NCBI GenBank assembly: GCA_001602415.1
Contig: CP012155.1
Span: 1,488,001 to 1,552,000 of the forward strand
DNA: 64,000 nt
Direction: 5' to 3'
Origin: Bacteroidetes bacterium UKL13-3
GTDB taxonomy: Bacteria > Bacteroidota > Bacteroidia > UKL13-3
Within the stretch, counting starts at the first letter, position 1; every line of letters starts with the position of its first letter. Under the pieces are notes generated by a model. That model made no database searches, had not been told where the DNA came from, and worked only from the letters and a program-made list of their open reading frames with translations. Below are positions 19,009-28,145 of this stretch, piece by piece. The position numbers and the translations under genes are program-made.

Positions 19009-19638
19009 TTAGTTTTGCCAAAGAGAATATTGAAGTTGAACAAATGGAATATTGCTGAACGATTGAACACATCCTTTCCCATTGATATTGGAGTACTCAA
19101 GCGTAATTAAGTAGTGGGCCAAACCAGCCTTTAATGAGATAAATTCACTTAAACGATAACCTAAATAAAATTCAGAGTTTAAGGTTCCTCTATCGTTTGA
19201 TGCACCGAGAAGTATGTTGGTGTATTCAGGGTTTATCTTATATATCGGATCGGTACCAATGGTTTTGAATGAGCGTGTTCCGGTGTTTACACCTAAAGCA
19301 TCAATTGTAAAACCGAATAATAATTTGCGCTTAGAAATGTATTCGAACCCAAACATCACATTAACTGAATAACTTGAAATATCATCAATCGTAGTTTGTT
19401 GATTGTTGATTGTATAGGTGCTTTGACCGAATGCGAGATTTTGTCTGATACCTAAAATATAACGTAACCCGTTTAATCCTTTTACCTGATGGTTGTATGA
19501 AACAGGGATGTTGGCAAGGGTCAATTGATCGAAATTTCCTATTGATAAACCTGTGCTAACAAAAGATTTTGAAAAGTTTTGGGCTTTGGCAAAAGCTGTT
19601 GTTAGAATGGTTGCAGTGATGAGAATGATTTTGTTCAT
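19009..19638 (-). CDS. Hypothetical secreted outer-membrane beta-barrel protein
   Basis: 209 aa from the ATG at 19638, chosen because the protein then opens with a proper signal peptide (NKIILITATILTTAFAKAQ). The longer reading at 19680 places 14 charged/mixed residues before it. The mature part has alternating strands (GLSIGNFDQLTLANIPVSYNH, FGFEYISKRKLLFGFTIDAL, YLGYRLSEFISLKAGLAHY) and ends in aromatic FVQLQYSLWQN, typical of a small barrel closing strand. No specific family is recognised. Confidence 0.65.
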   Translation of the reverse strand: MNKIILITATILTTAFAKAQNFSKSFVSTGLSIGNFDQLTLANIPVSYNHQVKGLNGLRYILGIRQNLAFGQSTYTINNQQTTIDDISSYSVNVMFGFEYISKRKLLFGFTIDALGVNTGTRSFKTIGTDPIYKINPEYTNILLGASNDRGTLNSEFYLGYRLSEFISLKAGLAHYLITLEYSNINGKGCVQSFSNIPFVQLQYSLWQN

Positions 19639-19761
19639 GTTTAAAGTTTTTGAAATTAGGATTATTCGAGCAAAATCCAAGTTGATGTTCGTTTACTTTT
19701 TACGCAAACGGTTTTTAATTACGCCTACTATTTCGGTTATTTGATTGACCAAAATACAGCT

Positions 19762-20697
19762 ATGAATATTCTTGAAGTTAAACATGTAACCAAACAATAT
19801 GCAACTCACAGAGCGCTTAATGATGTGAGCTTATCCGTGCCACAAGGTAGCATTTATGGACTACTAGGGCCAAACGGAGCAGGAAAAACAAGTTTAATTC
19901 GCATCATAACCCAAATAACAAGGGCTGATGAAGGTGAAGTCTTATTTAATGGAGAGAAATTAGCGTCTCACCATATTGCTCAAATTGGTTACCTTCCAGA
20001 GGAGCGAGGGTTGTATAAAAAAATGGAAGTGGGTGAGCAGCTTTTGTACTTTGCTCAATTAAAAGGGTTGTCGCGTGCTGATGCGCTTGATAAATTGAAG
20101 ATATGGGTTGAAAAATTTGAAATAAATGGCTGGTGGAAAAAGAAAGTAGAGGAGCTATCAAAAGGGATGCAACAAAAAATACAGTTTATAGCCACCGTAT
20201 TGCACGAACCTAAACTCATCATTTTAGATGAACCGTTTTCGGGTTTCGATCCCATCAATGCCGGCTTAATAACAGATGAAATTTTAGCATTAAAAGCTAA
20301 AGGCAGCAGCATCATTTTTTCAACCCACCGCATGGAATCTGTTGAACAACTATGTGATCATATTGCCCTTATTAATCAATCAAAAAAAATATTGGATGGT
20401 TCCGTACAACAAATTAGAGAGCAATACAGAAGCCATACATACGAGGTTGAACATACAACTGAAACCATAGCATTGCAGCATCATTTTGAATTGTTACAAA
20501 CCCTTCCAACCAAACATCAGTCGTATGTTTCCTTAATTAAAATTCCTCAGGATGCGCTAAATAATGCTTTGTTGCAGCAATTAATTCCACAAACATCCAT
20601 CATTCGGTTTGAGGAAAAACTTCCCGATATGCAGCAAATATTTATTGAAGTGGTTGGCAAGGCATCAATGGTTAATGAAGTAAGCCATTCCAATTGA
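19762..20697 (+). CDS. ABC transporter ATP-binding protein (NatA-like, ABC-2 type)
   Basis: 311 aa from the ATG at 19762 (NILEVKHVTKQYATH), the usual family start. It has Walker A GPNGAGKT, Q-loop ITQITRADEG, signature LSKGMQQK, Walker B LIILDEPFSGFDP and H-loop STHRMES. A C-terminal ~80-residue domain (YEVEHTTETIALQHHFELL) follows, as in the DUF4162-type subunits that partner NatB-like permeases. No permease is adjacent; the likely partner lies at 35892-37193. The 3' end overlaps the convergent barrel gene by 33 bases. Confidence 0.9.
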   Translation: MNILEVKHVTKQYATHRALNDVSLSVPQGSIYGLLGPNGAGKTSLIRIITQITRADEGEVLFNGEKLASHHIAQIGYLPEERGLYKKMEVGEQLLYFAQLKGLSRADALDKLKIWVEKFEINGWWKKKVEELSKGMQQKIQFIATVLHEPKLIILDEPFSGFDPINAGLITDEILALKAKGSSIIFSTHRMESVEQLCDHIALINQSKKILDGSVQQIREQYRSHTYEVEHTTETIALQHHFELLQTLPTKHQSYVSLIKIPQDALNNALLQQLIPQTSIIRFEEKLPDMQQIFIEVVGKASMVNEVSHSN

Positions 20698-21369
20698 AAA
20701 TGAATTGATACCCAATGACGAGAAAAATCGACTTCTTGCTGCTTCATAATCATCATTACCCAACGAAAATGTTTTGGAATATCGATAGCTCACCCCACCA
20801 AAAGTGCCAGTTAAGCTCCATTTAGGCGTAATCAAATACAATAGTTGAGGAGCAACATAAACATATCCTGAAAATACGTTGTATGTTGTTTTATTATCGG
20901 TTCCAAATGAGTTGTTTTGTCTCAAAAAATTCCGTCCCATTCCACCTCGGATGCTTGTTACAATTGCAAACGCAAAATTACTTTTACCAATAGGGTAATA
21001 CTTAGTTAACCCTAATCCTAATAGGCCTTCAAATGTGCTATTTGAATTTTTACTGGTTTGGGAGCCTCCATTTAAATTGTTCCAATAAGAATAAGAATTT
21101 TCGCTTAAAACGTAATTTCCATAAATTCCTGTGTTGAGTGATAGATTGTGTTTGATAAAATGTCCCCATTCAACCGAAACAGCCGCCTGTCCGTTTTTAT
21201 AGCTGGTACCCGAAGGATAGGATGTTGTCTTGGTTGAGTTTTTATCCGAGTTTTCGTAATAATATACACTTCCATTTAAGGATTGAGTTCCTTTAGGGAA
21301 AGATACTTGTGCATGGGCCGTTACAAAGGATAAAAGGAAAAGTAGGGTTAAGGGATTAATGATTTTCAT
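20665..21369 (-). CDS. Hypothetical outer-membrane beta-barrel protein
   Basis: 234 aa from the ATG at 21369, which gives a clean signal peptide (KIINPLTLLFLLSFVTAHAQ). The mature region alternates polar and aromatic residues (SLNGSVYYYENSDKN, VEWGHFIKHNLSLNTGIYGNYV, WSLTGTFGGVSYRYSKTF) and closes with FSIGMAYFINH, all barrel-like. It converges on and overlaps the ABC ATPase gene by 33 bases, and its start is 84 bp from the divergent peptidase gene. Function unknown. Confidence 0.68.
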   Translation of the reverse strand: MKIINPLTLLFLLSFVTAHAQVSFPKGTQSLNGSVYYYENSDKNSTKTTSYPSGTSYKNGQAAVSVEWGHFIKHNLSLNTGIYGNYVLSENSYSYWNNLNGGSQTSKNSNSTFEGLLGLGLTKYYPIGKSNFAFAIVTSIRGGMGRNFLRQNNSFGTDNKTTYNVFSGYVYVAPQLLYLITPKWSLTGTFGGVSYRYSKTFSLGNDDYEAARSRFFSSLGINSFSIGMAYFINH

Positions 21370-21453
21370 GTTTTGGGGATTTTGGTTTACGAGGATAACG
21401 AAATATTTGTTCTTAAATATCCTCACCTTACATTTGTTCTCAAAAACAATAAC

Positions 21454-22833
21454 ATGTCAATAAACCAAGATTACATAAACACAAACAAAGATCGTTTCCT
21501 CAATGAGTTATTTGAGTTATTGCGCATTCCGTCTATCAGTGCCGATCCTGCATATAAAAATGATGTACACAAAGCTGCCGAATTCGTTAAAGAAAAAATG
21601 ATTGCTGCCGGAGCAGATGACGTAGAAGTTTGTCCTACTGCCGGCAATCCTATTGTGTATGGCGAAAAAATAATTGATGCATCATTGCCAACTGTTTTGG
21701 TATACGGCCACTATGATGTACAACCTGCTGTTCCCTTGGAGTTTTGGTATACGCCACCGTTCGAACCCACCATTCGCAAAACAGCGGTACATCCTGATGG
21801 TGCTATTTTTGCTCGTGGTTCTGCTGATGATAAGGGTCAATTTTACATGCACCTTAAAGCATTTGAGTTAATGATGCAAACCAATACACTTCCTTGTAAT
21901 GTGAAGTTTATGATTGAGGGAGAAGAGGAGGTTGGAAGTTCTAACTTGGGTAAATTTTGCATAGATAACAAGGATCGTTTGAAAGCGGATGTGGTATTAA
22001 TTAGTGATACATCTATGATTGCAAATGATGTTCCTTCAATAGATACCGGATTGAGAGGGTTGAGTTATGTTGAAGTTGAAGTAACCGGACCAAACCGTGA
22101 TTTACACAGTGGAGTGTACGGAGGAGCAGTAGCTAATCCAATTAATATTTTAGCCAAAATGATTGCTTCTTTGCACGATGAACACAATCATATTACCATC
22201 CCTGGTTTTTACGACAAGGTATTGGAGTTAACACAAGCCGAACGTGCCGAATTAAACAAAGCACCTCTGGATTTAACCGATTATAAAAAGGATTTAGCCA
22301 TTGAGGATGTATGGGGAGAAACAAGTTATACCGTATTGGAAAGAACAGGTATTCGCCCAACATTGGATGTAAACGGAATATGGGGAGGGTATATTGGCGA
22401 GGGGGCAAAAACTGTTTTGCCATCAAAAGCATTTGCCAAAATTTCAATGCGTTTGGTTCCTAATCAAACCAGTGATGAAATTACTGCTTTATTTAAAAAG
22501 CATTTTGAAAGTATTGCACCCAAAGGAGTGAAGGTTGAAGTAAAACCTCATCACGGAGGTGAACCTGTTGTTACTCCAACCGACTCAAAAGCATACATTG
22601 CTGCGGCAAAAGCGATGGAAACAACCTTTGGCAAAACACCCATTCCAACCCGCGGAGGAGGAAGTATTCCCATTGTTGCGTTGTTCGAAAAGGAATTGGG
22701 TTTAAAATCGGTATTGATGGGTTTTGGGTTGGATAGCGATGCACTTCACTCGCCAAACGAGCATTATGGAATTTTTAATTACCTAAAAGGAATTGAAACC
22801 ATTCCATACTTCTTCAAGTATTTCGCTTCTTAA
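21454..22833 (+). CDS. M20 family dipeptidase/metallopeptidase
   Basis: 459 aa from the ATG at 21454 (SINQDYINTNKDRFL). The open frame extends upstream but encodes nothing family-like. Metal-site motifs are visible: GHYDVQP (metal-binding His and Asp), RGSADDKGQ (bridging Asp), EGEEEVGS (catalytic Glu pair) and a distal DALHSPNE His. Dimerisation-domain residues (DLHSGVYGG) fit the ArgE/DapE/CNDP-like dipeptidase branch. No signal peptide is present, so it probably cleaves peptides in the cytoplasm. Confidence 0.92.
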   Translation: MSINQDYINTNKDRFLNELFELLRIPSISADPAYKNDVHKAAEFVKEKMIAAGADDVEVCPTAGNPIVYGEKIIDASLPTVLVYGHYDVQPAVPLEFWYTPPFEPTIRKTAVHPDGAIFARGSADDKGQFYMHLKAFELMMQTNTLPCNVKFMIEGEEEVGSSNLGKFCIDNKDRLKADVVLISDTSMIANDVPSIDTGLRGLSYVEVEVTGPNRDLHSGVYGGAVANPINILAKMIASLHDEHNHITIPGFYDKVLELTQAERAELNKAPLDLTDYKKDLAIEDVWGETSYTVLERTGIRPTLDVNGIWGGYIGEGAKTVLPSKAFAKISMRLVPNQTSDEITALFKKHFESIAPKGVKVEVKPHHGGEPVVTPTDSKAYIAAAKAMETTFGKTPIPTRGGGSIPIVALFEKELGLKSVLMGFGLDSDALHSPNEHYGIFNYLKGIETIPYFFKYFAS

Positions 22834-22850
22834 CAACTCATTCATAGGAT

Positions 22851-22888
22851 TAAAGAGGTTGTGTCAAGTAATTGGTGCAACCTCTTTA
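22851..22888. terminator. Bidirectional terminator between M20 peptidase and UbiA genes
   Basis: TAAAGAGGTTG (22851-22861) and CAACCTCTTTA (22878-22888) form a perfect 11-bp stem with a 16-base loop between two convergent genes. A T-rich flank follows on the plus side. Confidence 0.75.
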
Positions 22889-22892
22889 TTAT

Positions 22893-23771
22893 TTAGATCC
22901 TCCAAAAAATCATGCTTAACATGCCCGTAACCATTATTAATTTGGTGTAAGTGCTCAGCCGATGAAAATCGGAAGTGGTATCGGCAGTTTTAATAAAATA
23001 GAGGAGTATAAACAATGGCACAATTACAAATGCCATCATGTAAAAAATAAAAGATCCACGTGCAAACGAATGTTCAAACGAATAAGAGGCTGCAAAAAAT
23101 GTAGTGTATACAAACAGTATGAGCGCAAATATTCCGGTAATGTAAAGCAATACTGTTTTGGTTTTGCGCACACCTAAAACAATGGGTATGGTTTTACAAT
23201 CAAATTTGCCATCACCTCTTATATCTTCGGTGTCTTTAATAATTTCTCTGAGTAGGGTAAGCACAAATGCAAAAAAACTATACGCCCATATCAGTTGAAC
23301 CTGTAAGCTATTGTCGTAAATGAAATTAATCACTATAACAAAAGAACTTAAACACGATACCAATACATTTCCAGAAAGGAATTTTCGTTTTAACGATACC
23401 GAGTAAATCCATAGCATTACAGCAGCAATAACAATGGCAACGGTAACCTTGGTGCCAATGTATAAACCCAAGAGCATTGCAATTGCATTCATGCAAAAAT
23501 GTAAAAACATAGTCCAGCGCCTGCTGATGATTTGGCCCACAACAACTTTGTTTGGTTTGTTGATTAAATCAAGTTTTACATCCAAGTAATCATTGATAAT
23601 GTATCCACCTGCACCCACTAATAATGTTGCTAAGCATAAAAAAACAAAACGTGTTTCGATAAGTTGGTGAGCAGTAATATGTGGCGATAAAAAGTAATAC
23701 GACAACACTTGCGTGAAGAGCATAATCAACAAATTGTTGAACCGAATGAGTCGTAAAAAGGCTAAAATCAT
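22893..23771 (-). CDS. UbiA-family prenyltransferase (geranylgeranylglycerol-phosphate geranylgeranyltransferase-like)
   Basis: 292 aa with about nine membrane helices. It has both UbiA aspartate motifs: NDYLDVKLDLINKP (NDxxDxxxD) and KDTEDIRGD. The protein attaches a prenyl chain to an acceptor within the inner membrane. Bacteroidota members of this branch are commonly annotated as digeranylgeranylglyceryl-phosphate synthase-like, but the acceptor cannot be read from sequence. It lies 22 bp downstream of the DUF502 gene and ends at a shared terminator. Confidence 0.85.
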   Translation of the reverse strand: MILAFLRLIRFNNLLIMLFTQVLSYYFLSPHITAHQLIETRFVFLCLATLLVGAGGYIINDYLDVKLDLINKPNKVVVGQIISRRWTMFLHFCMNAIAMLLGLYIGTKVTVAIVIAAVMLWIYSVSLKRKFLSGNVLVSCLSSFVIVINFIYDNSLQVQLIWAYSFFAFVLTLLREIIKDTEDIRGDGKFDCKTIPIVLGVRKTKTVLLYITGIFALILFVYTTFFAASYSFEHSFARGSFIFYMMAFVIVPLFILLYFIKTADTTSDFHRLSTYTKLIMVTGMLSMIFWRI

Positions 23772-23793
23772 TTGCTGATTGTATTATGTCGCA

Positions 23794-24375
23794 CTAGTCA
23801 ATACTCGTTACACCACCTGATACAATGAACTTCATCGCATCGGTTGAGTTGCCTTCCATGGGTTTTACTTTATCCTTTTCTACCAAAAACAAATTTCCGG
23901 AAAAAGCATAAGAGTGCGGACAATAAACAGCTACCATTCCGGGCAGTTTTAAAGCGGTTAAATCTTCTTGTGTAATAAAGCCGGGTTTATACAAACCATC
24001 ACCCATTTTTACCAAAACTGGGTTATTGAATTTCTTTTTATCACCAACAAAGGCTTCCATAAAATCCTTCACGGAGGTATAGATGATTTTCACAAATGGT
24101 ATGCGTGAAAGAATATCATCCACCAATGAAAACAGTGGCTTGGTTAAAATGCTTGATCCAATCCAACCCAATATGGTTACCGAAACAATCACAATTAAAA
24201 AACCAACTGCCGGAACGCCAACATCCACAAACGTATCCAAGCTAATAACGATAGATTTGATAATGCTATAGGTAATGGCAAATGGCAACACTACCAATAA
24301 ACCTTTGAGGAAATAGTTGATAAGCTTGGCTAAACGTTGCCTTAAGCTGAGTTTGATTTGTTCTTTTCTCGACAT
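23794..24375 (-). CDS. DUF502 family membrane protein
   Basis: 193 aa from the ATG at 24375 (SRKEQIKLSLRQRLAKL), 4 bases after the dnaX stop. This start removes the improbable extension that overlaps dnaX. Two N-terminal transmembrane helices (~20-40, ~55-80) precede the family signature LVDDILSRIPFVKIIYTSVKDFMEAF and a soluble C-terminal part (VAVYCPHSYAFSGNLFLVEKDKV). Function is unknown. It is cotranscribed with dnaX upstream and UbiA downstream by spacing. Confidence 0.88.
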   Translation of the reverse strand: MSRKEQIKLSLRQRLAKLINYFLKGLLVVLPFAITYSIIKSIVISLDTFVDVGVPAVGFLIVIVSVTILGWIGSSILTKPLFSLVDDILSRIPFVKIIYTSVKDFMEAFVGDKKKFNNPVLVKMGDGLYKPGFITQEDLTALKLPGMVAVYCPHSYAFSGNLFLVEKDKVKPMEGNSTDAMKFIVSGGVTSID

Positions 24376-24379
24376 AGTG

Positions 24380-26158
24380 TTATTCAAATTCGAGTCCAAA
24401 TGATTGGCGTAAATCATTTAGCATCGGGTTTTTTTCGGCCATAACTTTAAAACGATCTTCGGCAGTAAAGGCTTTAAAAGGTTGACTTGTTTGGTTAACG
24501 ATAAAGGTAAGGTCTATAAGGCCATTTTTGAGGTTGCTGCGTAAAAAAGGGATGATGTTAATTTTATCTTCCTCAATCATTTCGCGCTCATGTTGACTAG
24601 CCAATGTTAATTCCACAATATTGGCATCCACAATTCGTGATGTCGCATTTTTGTATATGACACTCAGACTATTCTTTCCTTGCTCCGAAAGTTTTTCGAG
24701 ATATTTTCTCCACGTTTCGGTGAATGAAACTTGGCTTAAAGGAACATCGGCATCATAAACTATTGGAGCTTTTTCGGTTTCGGTGGCTGTATCGTTGATG
24801 GTTTGTTGTGTTGTTTGCGACACCTGCATACGCAACTTATCCAGTTTACTCATTGCGTTGTTATTGCCAATAGGTTTGATTGGAATACTTACAACAGGCT
24901 CAGTTTTAACAACACGTTCAGGAGCAATTACTGTAGGTTGGGCTAATGTATTGTTGGTTGAGTTAGATGTTGTCTCGGGTTGCGGTTGAGCACTTAAAAC
25001 AGGAGGAGCGGTTACATTAGTAATTTTTTTTTTAGCATCGGGGTTTCCCGAGTTAATATCGATTATCGACTGAATATGGCTCAATTTCATCAACGTGAGC
25101 TCAACATGCAAACGTGGGTTTTTACTCGATTTATATTCCAACTCACATTTATTCAACACATTCAATCCATTTAGCAATAAAGAGGAAGAACATTTTTGCG
25201 ATTGTTGAATAAAACGAGCAGCAATACTTTGAGCAACTTCGAGTAATTTATGCGTATTTGGATGTTTACACATCATTAAATTACGTAAATGATCACTGAA
25301 ACCTGAGAGGAAATGCTGGGCATCAAAACCTTTGGCTAATACTTCGTCAAATAACAAGAGCATAGCAGGAAGATCTTTTTCCAGCATCATATCTACACCC
25401 CTAAAATAATATTCATAATCCAGGATATTGAGGTTATCAATAACATCTTTGTAGGTAATATTCTTTCCCGAAAAACTTACAATTCGATCAAAAATAGAGA
25501 GAGCATCGCGCATGGCACCATCTGCTTTTTGAGCAATAACATGCAACGCCTCTTCTTCGGCAACAATTCCTTCGTTGGTAATAATTTTTTTGAGCTGCGT
25601 AACCGCACTTTCGATGGTGATACGGTGGAAATCGAATACTTGGCAACGAGAGAGAATGGTTGGTAAAATCTTATGCCGTTCCGTTGTGGCCAAAATAAAC
25701 TTTGCGTATGGAGGCGGTTCTTCAAGCGTTTTAAGGAAGGCGTTGAAAGCTGCTGCACTCAACATGTGCACCTCATCTATAATGTATATTTTGTATTTGG
25801 CACCCTGTGGAGCATATCTAACCTGATCTACCAATCCTCGTATATCATCTACCGAGTTGTTGGATGCAGCATCTAATTCATAAATATTGAAGGAGGCATT
25901 TTGGTTAAAGGATTTGCACGAATCACACTCATTACAGGCTTCAAACTCGGGCGTAATATTGCTGCAATTGATGGTTTTTGCCAAAATACGGGCACAGGTT
26001 GTTTTTCCTACGCCACGCGGACCACAAAACAAAAATGCATGTGCTAGCTGATTGTTTTTTATCGCATTTTTTAAGGTATTGGTAATGTGCCCCTGACCAA
26101 TTACGCTTTCAAACGTAGCGGGTCTGTATTTACGAGCCGAAACCACAAAATTTTCCAT
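24380..26158 (-). CDS. dnaX: DNA polymerase III subunit gamma/tau
   Basis: 592 aa from the ATG at 26158 (ENFVVSARKYRPATF), the conserved family start. The AAA+ clamp-loader core has Walker A GPRGVGKTTC (~42-51), the zinc knuckle (CEACNECDSC-type cysteines), DEVHMLSAAAFNAFLKTLEEPP and SRCQ sensor region. A polar linker (~370-450) and C-terminal domain follow, as in tau. I see no clear programmed-frameshift signal. It loads the sliding clamp at the replication fork. Confidence 0.95.
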   Translation of the reverse strand: MENFVVSARKYRPATFESVIGQGHITNTLKNAIKNNQLAHAFLFCGPRGVGKTTCARILAKTINCSNITPEFEACNECDSCKSFNQNASFNIYELDAASNNSVDDIRGLVDQVRYAPQGAKYKIYIIDEVHMLSAAAFNAFLKTLEEPPPYAKFILATTERHKILPTILSRCQVFDFHRITIESAVTQLKKIITNEGIVAEEEALHVIAQKADGAMRDALSIFDRIVSFSGKNITYKDVIDNLNILDYEYYFRGVDMMLEKDLPAMLLLFDEVLAKGFDAQHFLSGFSDHLRNLMMCKHPNTHKLLEVAQSIAARFIQQSQKCSSSLLLNGLNVLNKCELEYKSSKNPRLHVELTLMKLSHIQSIIDINSGNPDAKKKITNVTAPPVLSAQPQPETTSNSTNNTLAQPTVIAPERVVKTEPVVSIPIKPIGNNNAMSKLDKLRMQVSQTTQQTINDTATETEKAPIVYDADVPLSQVSFTETWRKYLEKLSEQGKNSLSVIYKNATSRIVDANIVELTLASQHEREMIEEDKINIIPFLRSNLKNGLIDLTFIVNQTSQPFKAFTAEDRFKVMAEKNPMLNDLRQSFGLEFE

Positions 26159-26234
26159 GCAGCTAAAATACAAATTCCATTTTGATTGCAAACGGAAACA
26201 AGGGGTATGTGGGAAACTATTACTATTCAGTTTT

Positions 26235-26594
26235 TCATTTAGTTAGCGGTTTGTTCATGCCAACTTTAAACCATAGCGCGCCACATGCATAAGCAATACA
26301 GTCGAACCAATCGGCTGTAAACGATGAATTGAATAGGGGAAAGAGTAATTCAAAAACGATACAGCAGTATACCCAAACACACACGAGGGCGCGGTTTGAA
26401 TAAATAAAAGGGGTTGTTGGCGCAATCCATCTTTGCTGGAGTAGTAATCCCAGTCCCATTATTATTGGAATAAATAGCAAGTCATCTGCATAGGATTGAA
26501 AATAAGCGGGAAACGGAATAGCTGAAAGCTTTAGCAAATGGTAAACTATCCAAAGGCTGAGCGGAACATAAACGGATATTGGAAATAGGCTCAT
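26235..26594 (-). CDS. Small integral membrane protein, VanZ-like ('magnesium citrate secondary transporter' annotation group)
   Basis: 119 aa with three or four hydrophobic helices. The pattern YADDLLFIPIIMGLGLLLQQR ... VFELLFPLFNS ... TADWFDCIAYACGALWF resembles short Bacteroidota proteins often named magnesium citrate secondary transporters, and faintly VanZ. The name is not evidence of transport. It is the last gene of a three-gene operon whose members overlap by 4 bases (26591-26594). Confidence 0.65.
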   Translation of the reverse strand: MSLFPISVYVPLSLWIVYHLLKLSAIPFPAYFQSYADDLLFIPIIMGLGLLLQQRWIAPTTPFIYSNRALVCVWVYCCIVFELLFPLFNSSFTADWFDCIAYACGALWFKVGMNKPLTK

Positions 26595-26899
26595 CCAGGC
26601 AGAAAAAAGAGAATAAGCGTTACCAGTAAAATAAGGGCCGAAAGCAAAAATTCACCGGTATTGATAAGTTTTTCAAGCAACCAAAACCATTTGGAACGAG
26701 AGGATCGATTCAATTTAGTGTACGAAATCAACCCCGGGAAGGACTCCCATTTTTGAGGTAATTCCGAATGTTCTTGCCTAAAATGTTGATCCAAAATTTC
26801 GCCACAACTGCTACAAAAAGATTTTGTGCCATCAGTCCAGTTGGAGCAATGCTCGCATTTTTGCAATGATTTGGTTATTCGGTATTTCGTTTTGCTCAA
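26591..26899 (-). CDS. Zinc-ribbon protein with C-terminal membrane anchor
   Basis: 102 aa. The N-terminal half has a four-cysteine zinc ribbon (KCEHCSNW ... SFCSSCGEIL). The C-terminal ~20 residues form a transmembrane helix (FLLSALILLVTLILFF). Function not recognised. It overlaps both neighbours by 4 bases in the SRPBCC operon, so the three proteins are made together. Confidence 0.65.
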   Translation of the reverse strand: MSKTKYRITKSLQKCEHCSNWTDGTKSFCSSCGEILDQHFRQEHSELPQKWESFPGLISYTKLNRSSRSKWFWLLEKLINTGEFLLSALILLVTLILFFLPG

Positions 26900-27348
26900 G
26901 CAAATATCTTTTTTAGCTGTTCTTCGCGGTATTCAAAGATCTGCTTCACCTTTTTACCAACAAAAAGGGCGTTAATCAACGGTTCCAAAATCCATCCTGG
27001 AGACAAGAACTCCACACGATCCGTCATTTCGGTAATACCATTTACTTCTTTAAAACTATGGGTGTGATGCCAACGCACGTATGGTCCTTTAAGTTGCTGA
27101 TCTACAAATTGGTGGGGTGGATTCCATACACAAATTTCTGTTTTCCAGTTAAACGGTATACCATTTAGTTTAATACGGTAGTCAATCAAGGTTCCCGGTT
27201 TCATGTTAATTGGAAGATGTGTGGTAATCGTAAACTCCAACTCGGGAGGAGTGAGGAGGTTTAAATTCTCTGCTTTGCTAAAAAAATCAAATACTTCGCT
27301 CAGCGGACGTTTAATAATGGTGGTTGTTTCTAATATGTGTGGTTTCAT
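26896..27348 (-). CDS. SRPBCC (START-like) family protein
   Basis: 150 aa from the ATG at 27348. The opening HILETTTIIKRPLSEVFDFFSKAENLNLLTPP and the closing LINALFVGKKVKQIFEYREEQL are typical of the Bacteroidota SRPBCC proteins related to TIGR01777 N-termini and ligand-binding cyclase folds. It has a hydrophobic cavity-type fold and probably binds a lipid or aromatic ligand; no catalytic residues are obvious. It is the first gene of the operon facing the XRE regulator, and the 27450/27472 operator-like pair lies about 100 bp upstream. Confidence 0.8.
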   Translation of the reverse strand: MKPHILETTTIIKRPLSEVFDFFSKAENLNLLTPPELEFTITTHLPINMKPGTLIDYRIKLNGIPFNWKTEICVWNPPHQFVDQQLKGPYVRWHHTHSFKEVNGITEMTDRVEFLSPGWILEPLINALFVGKKVKQIFEYREEQLKKIFA

Positions 27349-27449
27349 TATCAATATATACACAAACTAATACCAATTAGTTTTGTGAAAGTATAGAAAG
27401 CCAAGAAAGCGACAGGTTGGCACTGTTTTATTGTCAATATTCAACTCAA

Positions 27450-27480
27450 ACAATTGTAAATCGCTTATTTTACAATTGTA
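27450..27480. promoter_or_regulatory. Paired palindromic operator-like sites, SRPBCC-operon side
   Basis: Two copies of ACAATTGTA (27450-27458 and 27472-27480), centres exactly 22 bp apart, about two helical turns. The core ACAATTGT is a perfect palindrome. The same pair with identical spacing recurs at 27629-27659 before the regulator gene. Confidence 0.6.
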
Positions 27481-27612
27481 TACTCAATAATTATAGGGGA
27501 CATTTGACGATATTTTTATAATATAACTTAATAAAAATCAATAAGTTATACAATCATTATTAAACAAAAGATAGAACAATATAATTTACAAAAGTAAACC
27601 CCATAATTAACA

Positions 27613-27643
27613 TTTGTTTTTAGTATAAACAATTGTAAATTTG
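27613..27643 (+). promoter_or_regulatory. Bacteroidota-type promoter of the XRE regulator
   Basis: TTTG (27613-27616), a 19-base spacer, then TAAATTTG (27636-27643) match the -33/-7 consensus exactly. The first ACAATTGTA of the downstream pair overlaps the start of the -7 box, and the second covers the expected transcription start, an arrangement expected of autorepression. Confidence 0.75.
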
Positions 27644-27659
27644 AATCAAAACAATTGTA
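27629..27659. promoter_or_regulatory. Paired palindromic operator-like sites, regulator side
   Basis: ACAATTGTA at 27629-27637 and 27651-27659, again 22 bp apart, embracing the -7 box of the regulator promoter. Confidence 0.65.
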
Positions 27660-27692
27660 AACAATGCTACTTTTAACTAATTATATATCAAT

Positions 27693-28145
27693 ATGATAGA
27701 TGAATTAAACAAACGTATCATAGAAGTGATGGTGCGCACAGAGCACAGTAAATCATCATTCGCAACAGCTTTGGGTGTTTCGTTGCCTTTAATCACACAT
27801 ATAACAACCGGTCGGAACAAGCCAGGGTTGGATATTATTCAAAAGGTTCTTACTCATTTTGAGCGTATTAGTCCCGATTGGCTGTTATTGGGTGTGGGCA
27901 ATATGTATCGGGAAGAAGCTGAAAGTCAAGATTTTTCACACCTTATTGAGCAAATTGAGACACTTGGTCGAGAAATTGAGTCAGTTAGAAGCGCACAATC
28001 ATCTGTAATACAATATCATAAAATGCTATTGGATGAAGTGAAACACCTCAATGAAATGGATCATTTACTCGAAAATAGCAGTGAGAAATTGAGCGAATTA
28101 ATGCGAAGGCTTCAAGCTATTCAGGTAGAGTTAAAATCTATATAA
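27693..28145 (+). CDS. XRE-family transcriptional regulator with C-terminal coiled coil
   Basis: 150 aa. The N-terminal HTH (residues ~8-65: SKSSFATALGVSLPLITHITTGRNKPGLDIIQKVL) is followed by the phrase ISPDWLLLGVGNMY, typical of Bacteroidota XRE regulators. A long coiled coil (~80-150, heptads rich in Glu/Leu) suggests dimerisation. By position it is the candidate ligand for the four ACAATTGTA sites, controlling itself and the divergent SRPBCC operon. This is inference from layout. Confidence 0.85.
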   Translation: MIDELNKRIIEVMVRTEHSKSSFATALGVSLPLITHITTGRNKPGLDIIQKVLTHFERISPDWLLLGVGNMYREEAESQDFSHLIEQIETLGREIESVRSAQSSVIQYHKMLLDEVKHLNEMDHLLENSSEKLSELMRRLQAIQVELKSI

